Part shown: in pieces, positions 1-10,739 of the stretch
How positions within the stretch are numbered: position 1 is the stretch's first letter
How the letters are laid out: every line of letters starts with the position of its first letter
NCBI GenBank assembly: GCA_003439945.1
Contig: QVRM01002192.1
Span: 868,001-932,000 of the forward strand
Direction: 5' to 3'
Length of the DNA stretch: 64,000 nt
Source: Dermanyssus gallinae
Taxonomy: Eukaryota; Arthropoda; Arachnida; Mesostigmata; Dermanyssidae
Position numbers and translations under genes: made by a program
Notes under the pieces: generated by a model
Seen by the model: only the letters and a program-made list of their open reading frames with translations
The model's database searches: none
What the model was told of the DNA's origin: nothing

Positions 1-660
1 TATAGCAGCTGGCTCATCAACCATAACGTCATCAGGTAGAAGGAGGCGGGCTGCCCCTGCAGCGTCCCCGTCGGATAGTTGGGCCAGCACGGCTCGCGCG
101 TTTAAACGAATCCGCTGAACACCAGGGCCTGACTCGTCTGTACCAGACCAGGGAGCCAGGTGAGTCAGCCGGACTCCACGTTGAAATTCCACCAGGTTAA
201 TTCTGTTGATAACTGTCAGGGAGCGTGTATCCCTGCGGCCTACTGGTCATCTCAACACAACTGGGGCGAACGAGAACAGCCCAAGCCAGGCAGCGTCGTC
301 GTTGTCCAGGGCTGCTCTTGAGCACACCTCCGATAAGGCGTCAGCCACCGATTTCCTTACTGCTTTCGGCAGGATTCGTACCAGCTTCCCACTTTTCATG
401 AAGGACTGAATGAGCTCCGTGAGGTCTGGATTGGACTCGTTCATGGCTTCGTCACGGATATGTGTGGTGTCCGCGCCTCCATGTTTGACGGTGACGTGTC
501 TACGGAGACCTCGTCTAGTAAAGGTCTGGCGACAAAGATTACAAGTAACCCTGTTGGTCCCCTGTAAACTCGGTACTGTCTCAGGGCCGGGCTCAGGTAT
601 CAAGCTTGGGCCGGGACCTTCTGGGGGACCCGGCTCAGTTGCTCGTGTAGACTCTGCCAC
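1..660 (-). pseudogene. N-terminal part of ORF2 of an RLE-type (R2-superfamily-like) non-LTR retrotransposon
   Basis: The minus frame is open from about 697 to the left window edge except for one TGA at 247-249. It begins with a Pro/Gly-rich linker, then a C2H2 finger (CNLCRQTFTRRGLRRH, second His in VKH), then a conserved stretch ILPKAVRKSVADALSE followed by AWLGLFSFAPVVLR. After the stop the same frame continues with SLTVINRINLVEF and a Leu/Ala-rich segment ending LLLPDDVMVDEPAA. Finger plus the LPK-AR-x-x-VAxAL block is also seen in the ORF2 at 37304-40147, so both belong to one family. In complete relatives RT and endonuclease follow; here they lie beyond the window. The frame has no ATG upstream of the finger. 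The element is broken by the TGA (a CGA-to-TGA change is plausible). Clade naming is from memory of the family. Confidence 0.8.
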
Positions 661-686
661 CGTTATGTGATCATTGTGATCATTTA

Positions 687-1317
687 TTATTGTGTTTGTT
701 TAAAGCTGTTGGCAACCGACAACAACGCCAGTAAGGGTTGTAACGCGTTCGTTATTGATTTCACCAGTTTTGACAGCTCCGTCTTGAGAGAGAGCAAGTC
801 CCGAACCAACCCAACCGACCCGAGAGGCGCTGCCTTATGAGATCCCCGGGGACGAGGGGGTGTGGCCTTCGTTCGTTTCTTAACTGGAAGACGCTTTCTA
901 GGTGCTGTTTTTGGCCGGGGCAGTAAGAGCTGCGGTGTGACGTCACCCCCAACCGCAATGCCACGCACCTCCGAGGCATATGTCGGCCCTTCTGGGGGGC
1001 CTGAACTTTGACCGACGTTACTTAAGCCTTGTGAATGAGTTGTGGGCGTCGTCAGGGTCTCCAACAGTGAAACCGTCTCTTTGCGGCTCATCGACAGCCG
1101 AGTCGACGTCGGCGCCCTCTCTTCTCCGTTTGACACCAACGGATGCATTGCTCATAGCACTCACCGGCCTCGACATATCGTCATTAGCTGCGGGTTCACC
1201 CGTGCGTAGGTTCGCTATGTTGAGGCTCGCGGGAGGTAACCCTCCCCCGTCAGAGGCGCTTGAAATTATGGCCGCTATCACATTCACTTGCAAAACCGCA
1301 AACGTTTGTTTTGCCAA
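687..1317 (-). pseudogene. ORF1 remnant of the same RLE-type element
   Basis: Two reading frames together make an ORF1 remnant upstream of ORF2. The first (1018-1317) contains PPASLNIANLRT and a basic KRRREG patch. The second (687-1148, overlapping in another frame) ends in a basic region (RKRLPVKKRTK) and a Leu-rich tail NALQPLLALLSV before two tandem TAA codons. The ORF1 at 40148-41380 shows the matching pieces PPDSLDISRLRT and NLLGPVIRLLSV, which supports homology. The central CCHC knuckle region present in that copy is missing here, so an internal deletion plus frameshift is inferred. The ORF1 stop lies within the start of the open ORF2 frame. A (TA)n run abuts the 5' side at 1318-1332. 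Confidence 0.6.
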
Positions 1318-1332
1318 ATATATATATATATA
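1318..1332. repeat. (TA)n microsatellite
   Basis: Short TA run abutting the upstream side of the ORF1 remnant; a second short run lies at about 1374-1382. Confidence 0.9.
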
Positions 1333-1392
1333 ATAAGTGTCACCTATGCTCTATATGTATGTACATACACACGTATATATATGTCACCCCCA

Positions 1393-1712
1393 ACCGATTG
1401 TTGTTTACAAACAGTCAACCGACGCCAGATGTAGACGAGTTGGCACAGCTGTTCCCAAGTATTCCACCGTTTGGATCAACGGAACCAGTGTTCTTAACCG
1501 GCGGGACAGGTGCACGTAATCGACGGATGTGTACCGTGTCACAGCGTGGCTGTTATGAGACGACAATGAAGCGACTTAAAACGCATAACACCAATGCACC
1601 GAACAAACACCTCACCGCTTGCACATGGGACACCTCTCGGTCTCAAATGAAGCGCAGGCCGACCGCAGTCCAACCAGGACACCGCCACGTCGAGCAGTGG
1701 CTCCCCAGCTGA
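1393..1712 (+). other. Unassigned ORF segment between two short (TA)n runs
   Basis: An open plus-strand frame of roughly 105 codons with a Cys/His-containing stretch (MCTVSQRGCYETTMKRLKTH) that faintly recalls a zinc finger at the N-terminus of RLE-type elements. It sits between a TA run near 1374-1382 and an A-rich plus TA run at 1777-1798. I do not recognise the product. It could be a short retroelement relic or chance. Confidence 0.25.
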
Positions 1713-1776
1713 GTACCGTCACACCCTTCACGAGCAATCGAAAACACGTCCGCTCGCTTCGACGTTCAAACGTCGA

Positions 1777-1798
1777 AAAAAAAAATATATATATATAA
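1777..1798. repeat. A-run followed by (TA)n
   Basis: Ten adenines run directly into a TA array, the arrangement expected for a plus-strand poly(A) tail landing in a TA array. Confidence 0.8.
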
Positions 1799-1839
1799 TG
1801 TGCTTTCCAAGCATACGGGATTGGATCACAACGCATATT

Positions 1840-3400
1840 TGTGTCCTGTTAGCCTCACGCGTGAATATTGCTATTAGAACACTGTATTAGTGTGTCAGCT
1901 TACAGAGTTACAAAAAGGGCATAATTCCATCTAATTTCAACGATCGACTGGAACTTAACGTTCAAATAAGTGTCCTTTGACGATACGCTCGAGAGATACA
2001 ATCTCCTGTACATTATTACGCGCACATAAATAATTTCATCACTTAAAAATGTTGCCATCGCCCTTAGCCTTAATGTTACACTTTTGGAAAATTCATAAAG
2101 GTTTTAGTTTCTATAGTTCTACGATATGTCAGCCACACTCCGAGCATACGGTTTGCATGGGGAATAGCGTTGATACGCCAGCTCTGCCCGTTTCAAGTTC
2201 TACTATAGTGGGTGGCTTAAAATGGCGGCTGAGGTCACGTTACAGTTAGAAGTAATACACCGTTTAATTAAATCTGCCTATTCGGGTACCAACGCGAATA
2301 TATGAAATTTGAATAATAACTTAATGTTGTGGTTGTAGAGAACGACAATACATATCGATTTTTTCAAGCGCCTCAGTTGTAGCCCATAGTAGAAACAAGA
2401 AGATTTTACATATCTTTTACAAAGTGTTAGCCCCAATATGCCCGTTGTTTTTGGATATTTTAAAAACATCAGATGTGACGTTGCCAAGGAGCCTTGTTTG
2501 TCGTGACATTACGAGATTTAACAAAAGTACGATGAAAATCATTTACAAAACATTTAGTGTCTAGCACGGTGATTTCAAAAACCAAATGCTTTTGAGACAT
2601 TTAGGACGATTCTAGCAATTAACAGCAACGTTACTGTCGGCACCGCGATGAATGTCAACGCCGGTTACGCAAGGCATAAACTTTAGACCGCGCTTAAAGG
2701 TGATAAAACGTTTTTCTGGCTCTCCCGCGGGAAGAGTAATAGGCTGGCACGTTTTTATTTTGTCGTTATTGAGAGTAAAAATATCGTAATGTTGGCGGAG
2801 AATAATGGAACTGGCTAATAGGGATTCTTTCATTAAACGTATTAGGTGAACAGCGAGAGCGTGCAGGAATAAACGTCCAAGTGCAGGCAATGCTCGTCGG
2901 CGGCCTGATAGAATCCAATGAAGCACCAAACGCATTGCTCACTGCATCTATTATTAGAATATGCAATTGCTCTCATTACGCTGATGCAGCCGTTATCTGC
3001 GAGAAGAACAAAGAGACGCGTACCACTAGAATGACCTTCAGCCTACTAGGTGAGTTTGGCTTTATGCAATTGCTATGGCATGCTTCTACCGATGCCTTGG
3101 ACGCATTTGAACCGTGTGAGCATTACTCTGCAGATAGTCTTAAATAGTAGTAATGGACACCATTTTTTACGGTTATCTAGCCCGCAACACTCTTCGCAAT
3201 TGTAACTAAGAATACGAAACACCCAGGGGCTTAAAATGCGTTACATGTTTGGTGGTAGAAAATATGGCCCCAAAGGATAACTATAGCATCAATAATATTA
3301 GAAGGGACACAATATTTATTTGCCACTATGCATATTTTAAGGGACAGAAACGTTCCTCACTGGACCCGTAGAATGACAGTTTGAACATCACCTTTATGTG
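1840..3400. other. Non-coding stretch, nothing recognised
   Basis: AT-rich sequence with only short, unconserved frames on both strands. No repeat, RNA gene or transposon end recognised. Confidence 0.5.
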
Positions 3401-3402
3401 TT

Positions 3403-3426
3403 ATATATATATATATATATATATAT
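3403..3426. repeat. (TA)n microsatellite
   Basis: TA array about 100 bp beyond the 3' side of the R2-like fragment at 3530-4000. Confidence 0.95.
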
Positions 3427-3529
3427 TTATAAAATATTGTGATGATAGATTAATCATTTACAATACGTTTGCACACTCGGCAGTGCTCGCCTTAATACAA
3501 ATCGTGGTAAAGAGGTGTCACGTGAGGTT

Positions 3530-4000
3530 AAGAATCAGCTGTCCGTGTCCTTGCTTGATGGTAGCCCCCGCTCTTATGGACCCGGTACGAGCGGTATATC
3601 CTCAAGGTTCCTTGCAACGTTAGGACGGTAAGATCCATAAGATTCCTCTTCGTGACGCCGAGCCCCAAAAGCGTACTCGCAGATTCGGAGTCCCATACAC
3701 CACTCATAGAGATAGTTATGGATCCGAATCTGCAAGGTTTTTGCGGGTCGGGGAGCTCTTGGGAACTCGACGTCATATTTGATGATCTTGTCCTGCCGCG
3801 CTTTTGCGAGGTCCCTGTTCGGGCCGCAAACCTTAGCATCTAAAACCCAGACCTCGGTAGGTGTTGTTATTACGAGGTCGGGCTTTAGACTCGGTGCGCC
3901 CGGTCAACGGAATACTCGCTCACGAACCACCTCATGACCCCTCTCGCGGAGAAGACGCGCCACGCGATCACAGACGTCGTCATGTCTCTTTATAGTTTGT
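3530..4000 (-). pseudogene. C-terminal restriction-like endonuclease fragment of an R2/NeSL-like retrotransposon
   Basis: Minus-strand translation from about 3990 gives KRHDDVCDRVARLLRERGH, then an in-frame TGA, then LKPDLVITTPTEVWVLDAK and later QDKIIKYDVEF. This is the pattern of the restriction-like endonuclease that ends R2-type ORFs: KPD, a 12-residue gap, a second Asp, and a trailing Lys. The nuclease nicks the target for target-primed reverse transcription. A frameshift near 3740 moves the remaining C-terminus (GVWDSESASTLLGLGVTKRN) to another frame. The piece is 5'-truncated: no RT or finger region is present. The KPD-X12-D spacing distinguishes it from the RPDG-type nucleases in this window. 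Non-functional. Confidence 0.7.
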
Positions 4001-4029
4001 TTGTGTGTTGTATCGCACATCTGAGCGAC

Positions 4030-4052
4030 ATATATATATATATATATATATA
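4030..4052. repeat. (TA)n array at the 3' end of an RLE-type element
   Basis: TA array that follows, on the minus strand, an AATAAA-containing short 3' UTR of the element at 4053-4900. Confidence 0.95.
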
Positions 4053-4900
4053 CTGTTGTTTATTCATTGTAATTAATCACCAACGGTGGGAACGTGACAA
4101 TTGGGTCCCTGCAAACGTGCGCACTTTTACGAAGGGTCCAATGTTGGAACCAACCATCTCTGGAGGGTTCCCCGGACCGAATCCGCGTTGCCCCGTTGCA
4201 CATTCAGCAACAGACGCTGTCTGAGAAATTCGCCCGCTCGCCTATCACCGCTGGCTAGACCTAGTCGCTTCCCGACCTTCTGTAGCAAACCGCGAGTGGA
4301 CGGACCCGGCCCGCCAAGTGTCTCGAAGGCAAGTGGGTAGAACCCGTACGGGTACCCGATGTTCTGGTATTTTCTCACCTTGCCTGCCTCGGCGAGAGCT
4401 GAAGCATATCCGGCCCGGGCCGCGCCAGCACTAACCATTGAAGGGGCTAATGAGCCAGTAACTGTCGCGTCCCAAACCAGCATGCAACCGCTCTCGAACA
4501 GGGTTAAGGTCAGACTGTCGGGGCTCTTCCCGCCTTCTCTATCCAGTCCGACGGGTTCCAGGACGCACGGTAGGCCACTAGAGCGTAGGGCTCTGCTGAA
4601 GGTTTCGTTCAGGGCTTGGTGTCGGGCTCGCCTACCAGCGCTGACGATACAGGATAGCCCGTGGCGTCCATCCGGCTGGTCGGCGTCGCCGCAGACGCAG
4701 GTATGAGCGTGCACAAGGTCCGTCCCCAAACGAAGTCCCACCGCGATTTTCACCGACTCGTCATCTAGGAGTGTCCCGATCCGAGCACAGGGTACGGCGT
4801 GGAGCCATGCGCCCGCCCCTTTGAAGGAGACGGCGCGCAGCCTGGCCCTGTCAGCGTCTGTGGCGCTTCCCGCGATGAGATTTTCAACCCTTTGCAACCC
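4053..4900 (-). pseudogene. 5'-truncated RPDG-type RLE retrotransposon: C-terminal nuclease domain
   Basis: An intact minus frame of 256 codons (4127-4897) holds the C-terminal region: GTLLDDESVKIAVGLRLGTD, a Cys/His knuckle (CVCGDADQPDGRHGLSC), GRRARHQALNE, then KSPDSLTLTLF with Asp of VWDAT sixteen residues after the PD aspartate, and a terminal NVQRGNADSVRGTL block. Relatives at 37304-38563 and 62489-63127 align throughout. The first catalytic block reads KSPD where relatives have KRPD, a change close to the active site. RT is absent, so this is a 5'-truncated copy; it starts and ends at (TA)n arrays (4901-4912 and 4030-4052). About 75 bp of 3' UTR with AATAAA precede the 3' array. Confidence 0.8.
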
Positions 4901-4912
4901 TATATATATATA
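4901..4912. repeat. (TA)n array at the 5' truncation point
   Basis: TA array directly abutting the truncated 5' end of the 4053-4900 element. Confidence 0.9.
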
Positions 4913-5006
4913 TTATTGACCGAAACGTGATACGTAGAACAAGTATATTAGTATCCTACTATAATATATACACTCCAAATGTATATATAGTGTATGTATA
5001 TATATA

Positions 5007-5290
5007 GTAGTGGCGGTGGCTTAGGCGGCTAACGCACCATTCGAAACGGGGCGTTGCCATGGCAACCACGGTTAGCAAAACATCGCTAGTTCGAGCCCTT
5101 GCCGTGCTGGTTGAATTTGTTGGACGTGGTTGTCATTGCCTTGCTGCTACATACCTCTGCCGGAGAAAGCCTGTATAATTCCAGTACGAGAACGCGATGA
5201 CGATAGATGCATTTAGACGATATCGTGCCACAGGCAACTTAGCCCATTACGAGCGTCTAAAATGTGGTTGTAAGAGCGTAAAAGAAAAAA
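5007..5290 (+). mobile_element. tRNA-derived SINE, family A, copy 1
   Basis: Starts with a tRNA-like head: a box A-like TGGCTTAGGCGG near 5030 and a box B-like AGTTCGAGCCC near 5090. The body ends at GAGCGTCTAAAATG plus an A-rich tail. The copy is flanked by TA arrays at 4997-5006 and 5291-5303. A second copy occurs in reverse orientation at 13860-14122 over its full length (shared parts include ACCAGCATGGC-type, CATCTATCGTCAT-type and CGCTCGTCATGGGC-type blocks as reverse complements). No protein is encoded; such elements borrow LINE machinery. Confidence 0.75.
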
Positions 5291-5303
5291 ATATATATAT
5301 ATA
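5291..5303. repeat. (TA)n array at SINE 3' end
   Basis: TA run following the A-rich SINE tail. Confidence 0.9.
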
Positions 5304-5559
5304 CATTAGTGCAGGTGTGTTTTAATTTTGCCGCTTATTGCGTAACCTGAAGGTAATTCTATTAACTAAAACAGGCCTGCTCAATCACCTAATACAGTAC
5401 AATTACCTCTAATATATAAAAAAGGGGTAGAACCGGGAAAATAAATTGCTTGCGATCGGGGACTAGGCGACCTGTTCGACAAACAAATGAGTGGTCACAG
5501 TCACCGTGCGCTGCCTAAGATTAAATGCCGACCCAGTTGGACCCAAATATGCATAGATC

Positions 5560-5840
5560 ACCCTTCGGCAGCTGGCTGAGGCATGTTAACCTCGCAGCAG
5601 GTTAGCTCAAGATTCACAAGTATGCAGACGCCGCCTCCGATCAGTCTATTTCGATCTTTCCGAGAAACCGAGTAGCGACCACCGCGCGTGAGAGTTCGGC
5701 CGACGACAGGTTGTCACTGACCCACCTCTTAGTAATAGAGATTATGTCAACGGGTCCGAGCGCGGTGTATAAACTTACGTAACCGCAAGCTACCCTTATT
5801 GTAGACGATGCGGCGTCAAGTAGTAGGCACGTGGTGGGAT
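5560..5840 (-). pseudogene. LINE AP-endonuclease N-terminal relic (CR1/Jockey-like)
   Basis: Minus translation gives VDIISITKRWVSDNLSSAEL and, in a neighbouring frame, DRNRLIGGGVCILVN. In LINE AP-endonucleases the matching blocks are DIIxITETWL and R-GGGVxIxV; here TE is replaced by KR, which removes the catalytic Glu. The two parts are joined by a frameshift near 5650. No RT is recognisable nearby. Non-functional relic; it could be from the same family as the RT at 30131-31753. Confidence 0.55.
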
Positions 5841-5849
5841 TCTTTGGCG

Positions 5850-7490
5850 TTGGATACGTGGCTTGGGAATTTATTCAGTCAAGGTTCGAGGTAACGTAGG
5901 GCTGAGAAGGCACCAGCCAGAGCGCTTTATTGTCATTCATTTGAAAACGAGCAACAGGCAACTGAGAAGCAGTTGATTGAGTCGATCGCTCAGGTCGTTG
6001 CCGCTGCAACTAGGACAACGAGGAGGAAGACGAATCGTTAACCTGAAGAATGTGTCGGTTGCCTTTCTTACTGCTAGCCCCATTTTAATTTATTTCGCGT
6101 CTTGGGTGATTATGTGCGCCAATTGCGGCGCCTACGCTGGTTGATATTCCACTAACAGACACCCTGGGCGCCGTGCGTTGCGAAGAGGCGGAGCAAGAGG
6201 CGGACCGTGAGAATGAAATGGGAGAGCGATACGCACGTCATCTACAAATGTGCACGTTGTCACGAGAAGTAGACAGCTTCTCCACTTTCTTTGTTATATA
6301 ATACCCTTGACGTTTAAGCCTTGCATTCGACCTGTGAAGTGCACGCATGTCTCATCTGTCGACACTTTGCCAGTTAGAGAATCTGAATTGTCAGCAGCGT
6401 TTTGTTCACAATATCTTTGCTAGTTATTTAAGTGCAGCGAACATGTTCGCGTGGCTAACAAGTACTGCACTGAATGTAGTTCGTTGCACAAACTTGCCAA
6501 TAGCAGTTGGAGCATTTCCTGGGTTCGTGCGAAGGCTTCTTAGGTGCGGACTAAGTGCCATTTTCGAAGTCTCTACGTTTCTTGCCTTGGAAAGCCATTT
6601 TATTACTAAGATGGCACAGCGAAGTCTCGGACGGTAGGATAAATCACTACACCATTACAGGGGACTCAAGGGGTGGGGTAAGTGAACAAACATCACTACA
6701 TTTGTGGGAGCACTATTTAAGACGAGCCAGACATTCGTCTTATGTTAGTGATTTATGAAAGTCATGTTAGTAAGTTAATGATTTTAGTTTTTCTGATCTC
6801 AGATATATCTTACTGCTTACCTACAATAAAAGAAAGGGGGCATTCTGTGCGGTGGATGTAGATAGTTTCTCTAGCTCATTCAAACGAGATATGAAGTAGA
6901 AAGAGATTATGCTGTGTTAAGATATATACGTCCATCATTTGCTCTTAACGACTGGTAGTTGATTAGGCCTCTACATGCCAAAAGTCAAGTTCAAGTCCGT
7001 CATGTCGACGGACGTCGTCTGTGTACAGATCTACCGGTTCGAAAACACAAAGGTAGCCAGAAGACCTTAGAAATATATGGTATCACTAAAATCAGCGTGT
7101 CTCGTCCTACTGCCTGAGATGCGGATGCAGGATAAAATATAGTGACCTAGTATTGAAACATTATCGCCATAGCTGCACTCATGATCCTCGACTAGTGGGA
7201 TCTCAAAACGAAGAGCAACGCTGATGAACGCCACTGTTTAATGGTATCCCCAGGGCACTGATACGTGTAGCCAGAACCGAATGAGAAATTTATTCAGTCT
7301 GCAGGGCGTGCCGTAAGATTCAACATTTAGGGCCATCCAAGTAATAAGCAAAAACTTTTACAATAGTTCAAACACGACAATCTGAGCCTCCTGTTGAACC
7401 TCGCTCATCTAGTGAAAGACTAAATGCCGATGACTCCTTCCCGTCGCAAATGCCAGTTTAATGTGATAGTCCTAGCTATATTTTTAAACC
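5850..7490. other. Non-coding stretch, nothing recognised
   Basis: Only short frames, for example 6347-6637 plus, with no family I recognise. Confidence 0.5.
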
Positions 7491-7509
7491 TTATGTCATC
7501 TCATGTCAT

Positions 7510-7970
7510 ATCAACATTTTTTTTTATCACCTGAAGCAGCATCTCGCCTGTATTATTGTTGACCCCGCAGTCGATATGGGCATTGATGTTACCGCCGACG
7601 ATAGTTAACATGGTCAGATTTATTCTTGAAAACCCAATGCCTGCCGGCTGAATAACCTCCGAGAAATTAAGTGTGCGTGGGAATTGGAATATAACGACGT
7701 TTAATCTTCCAGCGGAGAGCATCACTTAGTATTCATCTTTTCTGACGCTTTCAATCGGTGTTAAGCGTTTATGAAAAGAAATAGATAACCCACCCGCAGG
7801 TCTCCCCCGACATCACGCTGGTAAAACCCCCACATATAATTGATACGCAGTTCATCTATCTGAAATGTCTCCGTGAGAAGTGCAATGTCAACCAAGTTAA
7901 AGATCCATAACGTGCTAAACCTGTTGCCCCCTAATTTCTACCGCTATCACATTTATGCCCCTGCTAGTTG
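7510..7970 (-). pseudogene. LINE AP-endonuclease relic
   Basis: Minus strand reads INVIAVEIRG, shifts frame near 7930, then continues LWIFNLVDIALLTETFQIDE and FYQRDVGGDLR; further along TIVGGNINAHIDCG. These match the start, the TET motif and the GGDxNAHxD motif of LINE AP-endonucleases. The catalytic Asp of GGD is Asn here. At least two frameshifts and several stops interrupt it. Confidence 0.6.
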
Positions 7971-8940
7971 ACCACGCCTGCAGGCCGACCGCCGACGTCT
8001 CTCATGACGCAGATCTTCCAGGTCAGGCATAGAGTTCTGATTAACGTTTGCAATTTGTTGCGCTACCACGCTGAATTTGATGTTTTGTTTTGTTATTGCG
8101 CCTTTCCAAATCACAGCAAAATCATTGTCTGTCTTCTCTTTATTGTGGGTCAGTTGTCTCTGCTGTTGGTGATGTTGTTTACCCATAGTTTTCTTAACCG
8201 ATGACCCGGTAGGTCTGGAGGGAAGCTCAAACTCGGCTGGAAGAGAGGCTGCTTTTCGGAGGTTTTTAAAACCACCGGAAACCTGGAGTCTTAGTCAGTA
8301 GCGCCTGTAGTCCTTCTTGCCAGATAACCGCATCTTGCGGTTAGTCCGACGCCGTTCGGCCCACATCTAAACATGTTGTCCGTTCGTGCGTTACGCATTT
8401 ATCCGCTCTTAGAAAATCGTTGTAGTTGACACCGTAGCTGACGACGTTGCTGTATTACCGTAAGTTTGTTGGTTATTCCCTTCCAACAGCAGTGCCGTTT
8501 AGGTTGCCACTGTTATTAGTCAACTCTGCGGAAACCGCGCTTCTCTTGGCCCTATCATGGTAGGACGCTTGTGCCGGTCGCCGCTGGGGCAACACCGTTG
8601 GCAGCGATAAGACAGAGCGGCAGAACAAAATAACAATGCCAGGAAGGGTTTTGCTGCGCCCCCTTCTCATATGTGTCGTACCCAAGGCTTTCTATAAATT
8701 GCGTTTAGATCAACGTTCCACCCGGTCGTCGAGACGTGCCTGGGCGGCGTTCAATGCGATTTAGAGCGCTCACCCAGTCCCGGCCGCACACGACTTTGCG
8801 TTGTCTTTGCACTTGAACGGATTACGTATCGGGGCCGGAGGATACGGGCTTCAGGGCGGCTGACTTGACTTCGGCTGCGGTTATGCCAACCGAGTCGACA
8901 TCAGTCGAGCCGCCCAACTGCACCAGATGGAAAGCTTTGT
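7971..8940 (-). other. GC-richer stretch, possible ORF1 side of the same LINE relic
   Basis: Immediately upstream (minus sense) of the endonuclease relic and richer in GC than its surroundings. It contains a Gln/His-rich frame (7953-8186) and an Arg-rich frame (8473-8685), neither with a motif I can name. Assignment to the LINE is by position only. Confidence 0.25.
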
Positions 8941-8944
8941 GTCG

Positions 8945-9740
8945 ATACTCCTAAATAATTGTAGTAGTATTATATCTTAAATAGTTTTTTTAAACATATT
9001 CTAGTTATTCTATCATTCTCATATAAGTACGTTAGGTCGGCATCTTTGAAGTGCACAAGCGGTCTCACGAGTCTTGTATGCTTTGTTTGATCAGTGTCAC
9101 CAATACTACAAAATACTACAAAAGTGGGAATAGCAAGGTCTTATCTCAATTCCAGAAAGAGCTGGAGTAAAGTGTATTTTTATTGAACACGTTCCTAATT
9201 AGATGTAGTGACAAATACAACTATAATTTTGAGAGCTACTTGCAATTACGGGAGGCTGCTTTGATCTTTTGAACTTAAGCTTATGCAGTTTACGATCGGA
9301 TGCAGAGATAATGCTTTAGTGGGTTATAGCCCCACATTTGCAGACGACCGTCTTTAAATGAGCCGTCCTAAACCTAATATTGAAATTCTTTTCCTCTCAT
9401 ATATTACTGTAAGGAATAAACGTATGTGCTTGTTTATATATGCTGCACACATTTTTTGGCGGGCATGTCGTGATTGACTGCGTGCATAGATGACCTACTC
9501 AGATAAACCGCTCGTCATAGCTCTTTAGAAACACACAAATATTTATTATCTTACAGTAGCTGCTCGAAGGTACCTCCGCGAACCACTATATATATTTGGC
9601 AGCGCCTGCAGAGATTTTGCTGCATGTCTTGAAATATGCTAGGCATTGCTCGAACGGGCGGAGGTAATCTTGGCGGCCAGCTCTTAATAGAGCTCCACTA
9701 AGGTCTCGTGACGAGAGCCTGCAGGTAACCCCAAAGAAAA
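8945..9740. other. Non-coding stretch, nothing recognised
   Basis: AT-rich; no supported feature. Confidence 0.5.
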
Positions 9741-9757
9741 ATGCGAGACCTGTTAAG

Positions 9758-10024
9758 TCAGGCTATCGCGGTAGCTAAGCAATGGGCCCGCCTCTGCCAA
9801 TCCTCCCATTCTTGAAGGTCACGTTGAGGTAATCGCGTACAGCAGATGTGGAGTGGCTTGGCTTTTAGCACCCCGTCCACGGTACGGTGACTCGCACCAC
9901 TTCTCTCGTGCTTGCTGAAAGACGATCGGCTACTGCCTGAAGAATGCTCCCTTCCATAGCTAGTGATCTTACCGTTTTCGGTCTTCCAGAATCGTACTGA
10001 CGCCATGGCACGATCCAGTTTCAC
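9758..10024 (-). other. Unrecognised ORF, 88 codons
   Basis: An ATG-started frame rich in Ser, Arg and Lys (RFWKTENGKITSYGREHSSG). No family recognised and no second copy in the window. Could be an exon of a host gene, a decayed element or chance. Confidence 0.2.
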
Positions 10025-10180
10025 GTACGTGACAATATATGTTCACAAACCTGTCAGTACAAAGTAAGCGTCTATTTGGAAAACGCATCTAGTATAACCG
10101 CCGCGCATCGTACGCGTTATACCGTGCCTCAACGTAAATGTGAGAAACGTCAACTTTCTCGACCTTTGTATACCGGATCA

Positions 10181-10729
10181 TCACGAGACAGTAACAATAA
10201 CAATTTTAATAGAGAAGACAACATACAGAGATATGTCTTGCACATAGCAAAATTGAACAGATGATGGCACTGGACCCGTCCTTCCTCTGTCTACGTATTC
10301 TATCCAAGGACTCGAATGTTCCATTGGTCCTCTTTGCTGATTAGACGATTCGGACGCGCATCGTGGTGGCGTAGGTTGTTTACGATGTTTATGACTGCTG
10401 TGGCCCGATGATGGTGATACAGATGATATGGCTAGAGCGCGACATTGAGGCGATGGCAGAGACATATCGATGAAGTTAACATGAGACTGAGCGGGCGTAT
10501 GTTGGTGTGTTGATGATGATAGCGACGTTGTGGCTGTGGCTTGACATATCGGCGGTAGTAAACGTGCCTTGATGTCGTTAGCAAGTGGCTGAGCAGCCTT
10601 ATGTCGAGGTTGTTTATGATGGTGTCGATGTTGTGGTCGTGGACGATTCCTTGGTCGTTGAAGTGCATGTTCGCCAACGCGTTCTGTCGGCTGTCGTGTC
10701 ATCTTACTGACGCCGTCCTGTATCAACAT
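10181..10729 (-). other. Unrecognised low-complexity ORF, 182 codons
   Basis: One of the longer frames in the window not attributable to a transposon. It is rich in His, Pro, Ser and Gln (for example RPRPQHRHHHKQPRHK and SSGHSSHKHRKQPTPP). It sits in a locally GC-richer block. No conserved domain, and no clear splice context. Could be an exon or a gag-like relic. Confidence 0.25.
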
Positions 10730-10739
10730 TATAAGAGGT

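Noticed and set aside
690..700. TTTAAAC heptamer near the ORF1/ORF2 junction as a -1 frameshift site
   Set aside because: It is not in the phase needed: ORF1 reads TTT AAA CAA rather than T TTA AAC, so slippage would not move ORF1 ribosomes into ORF2.
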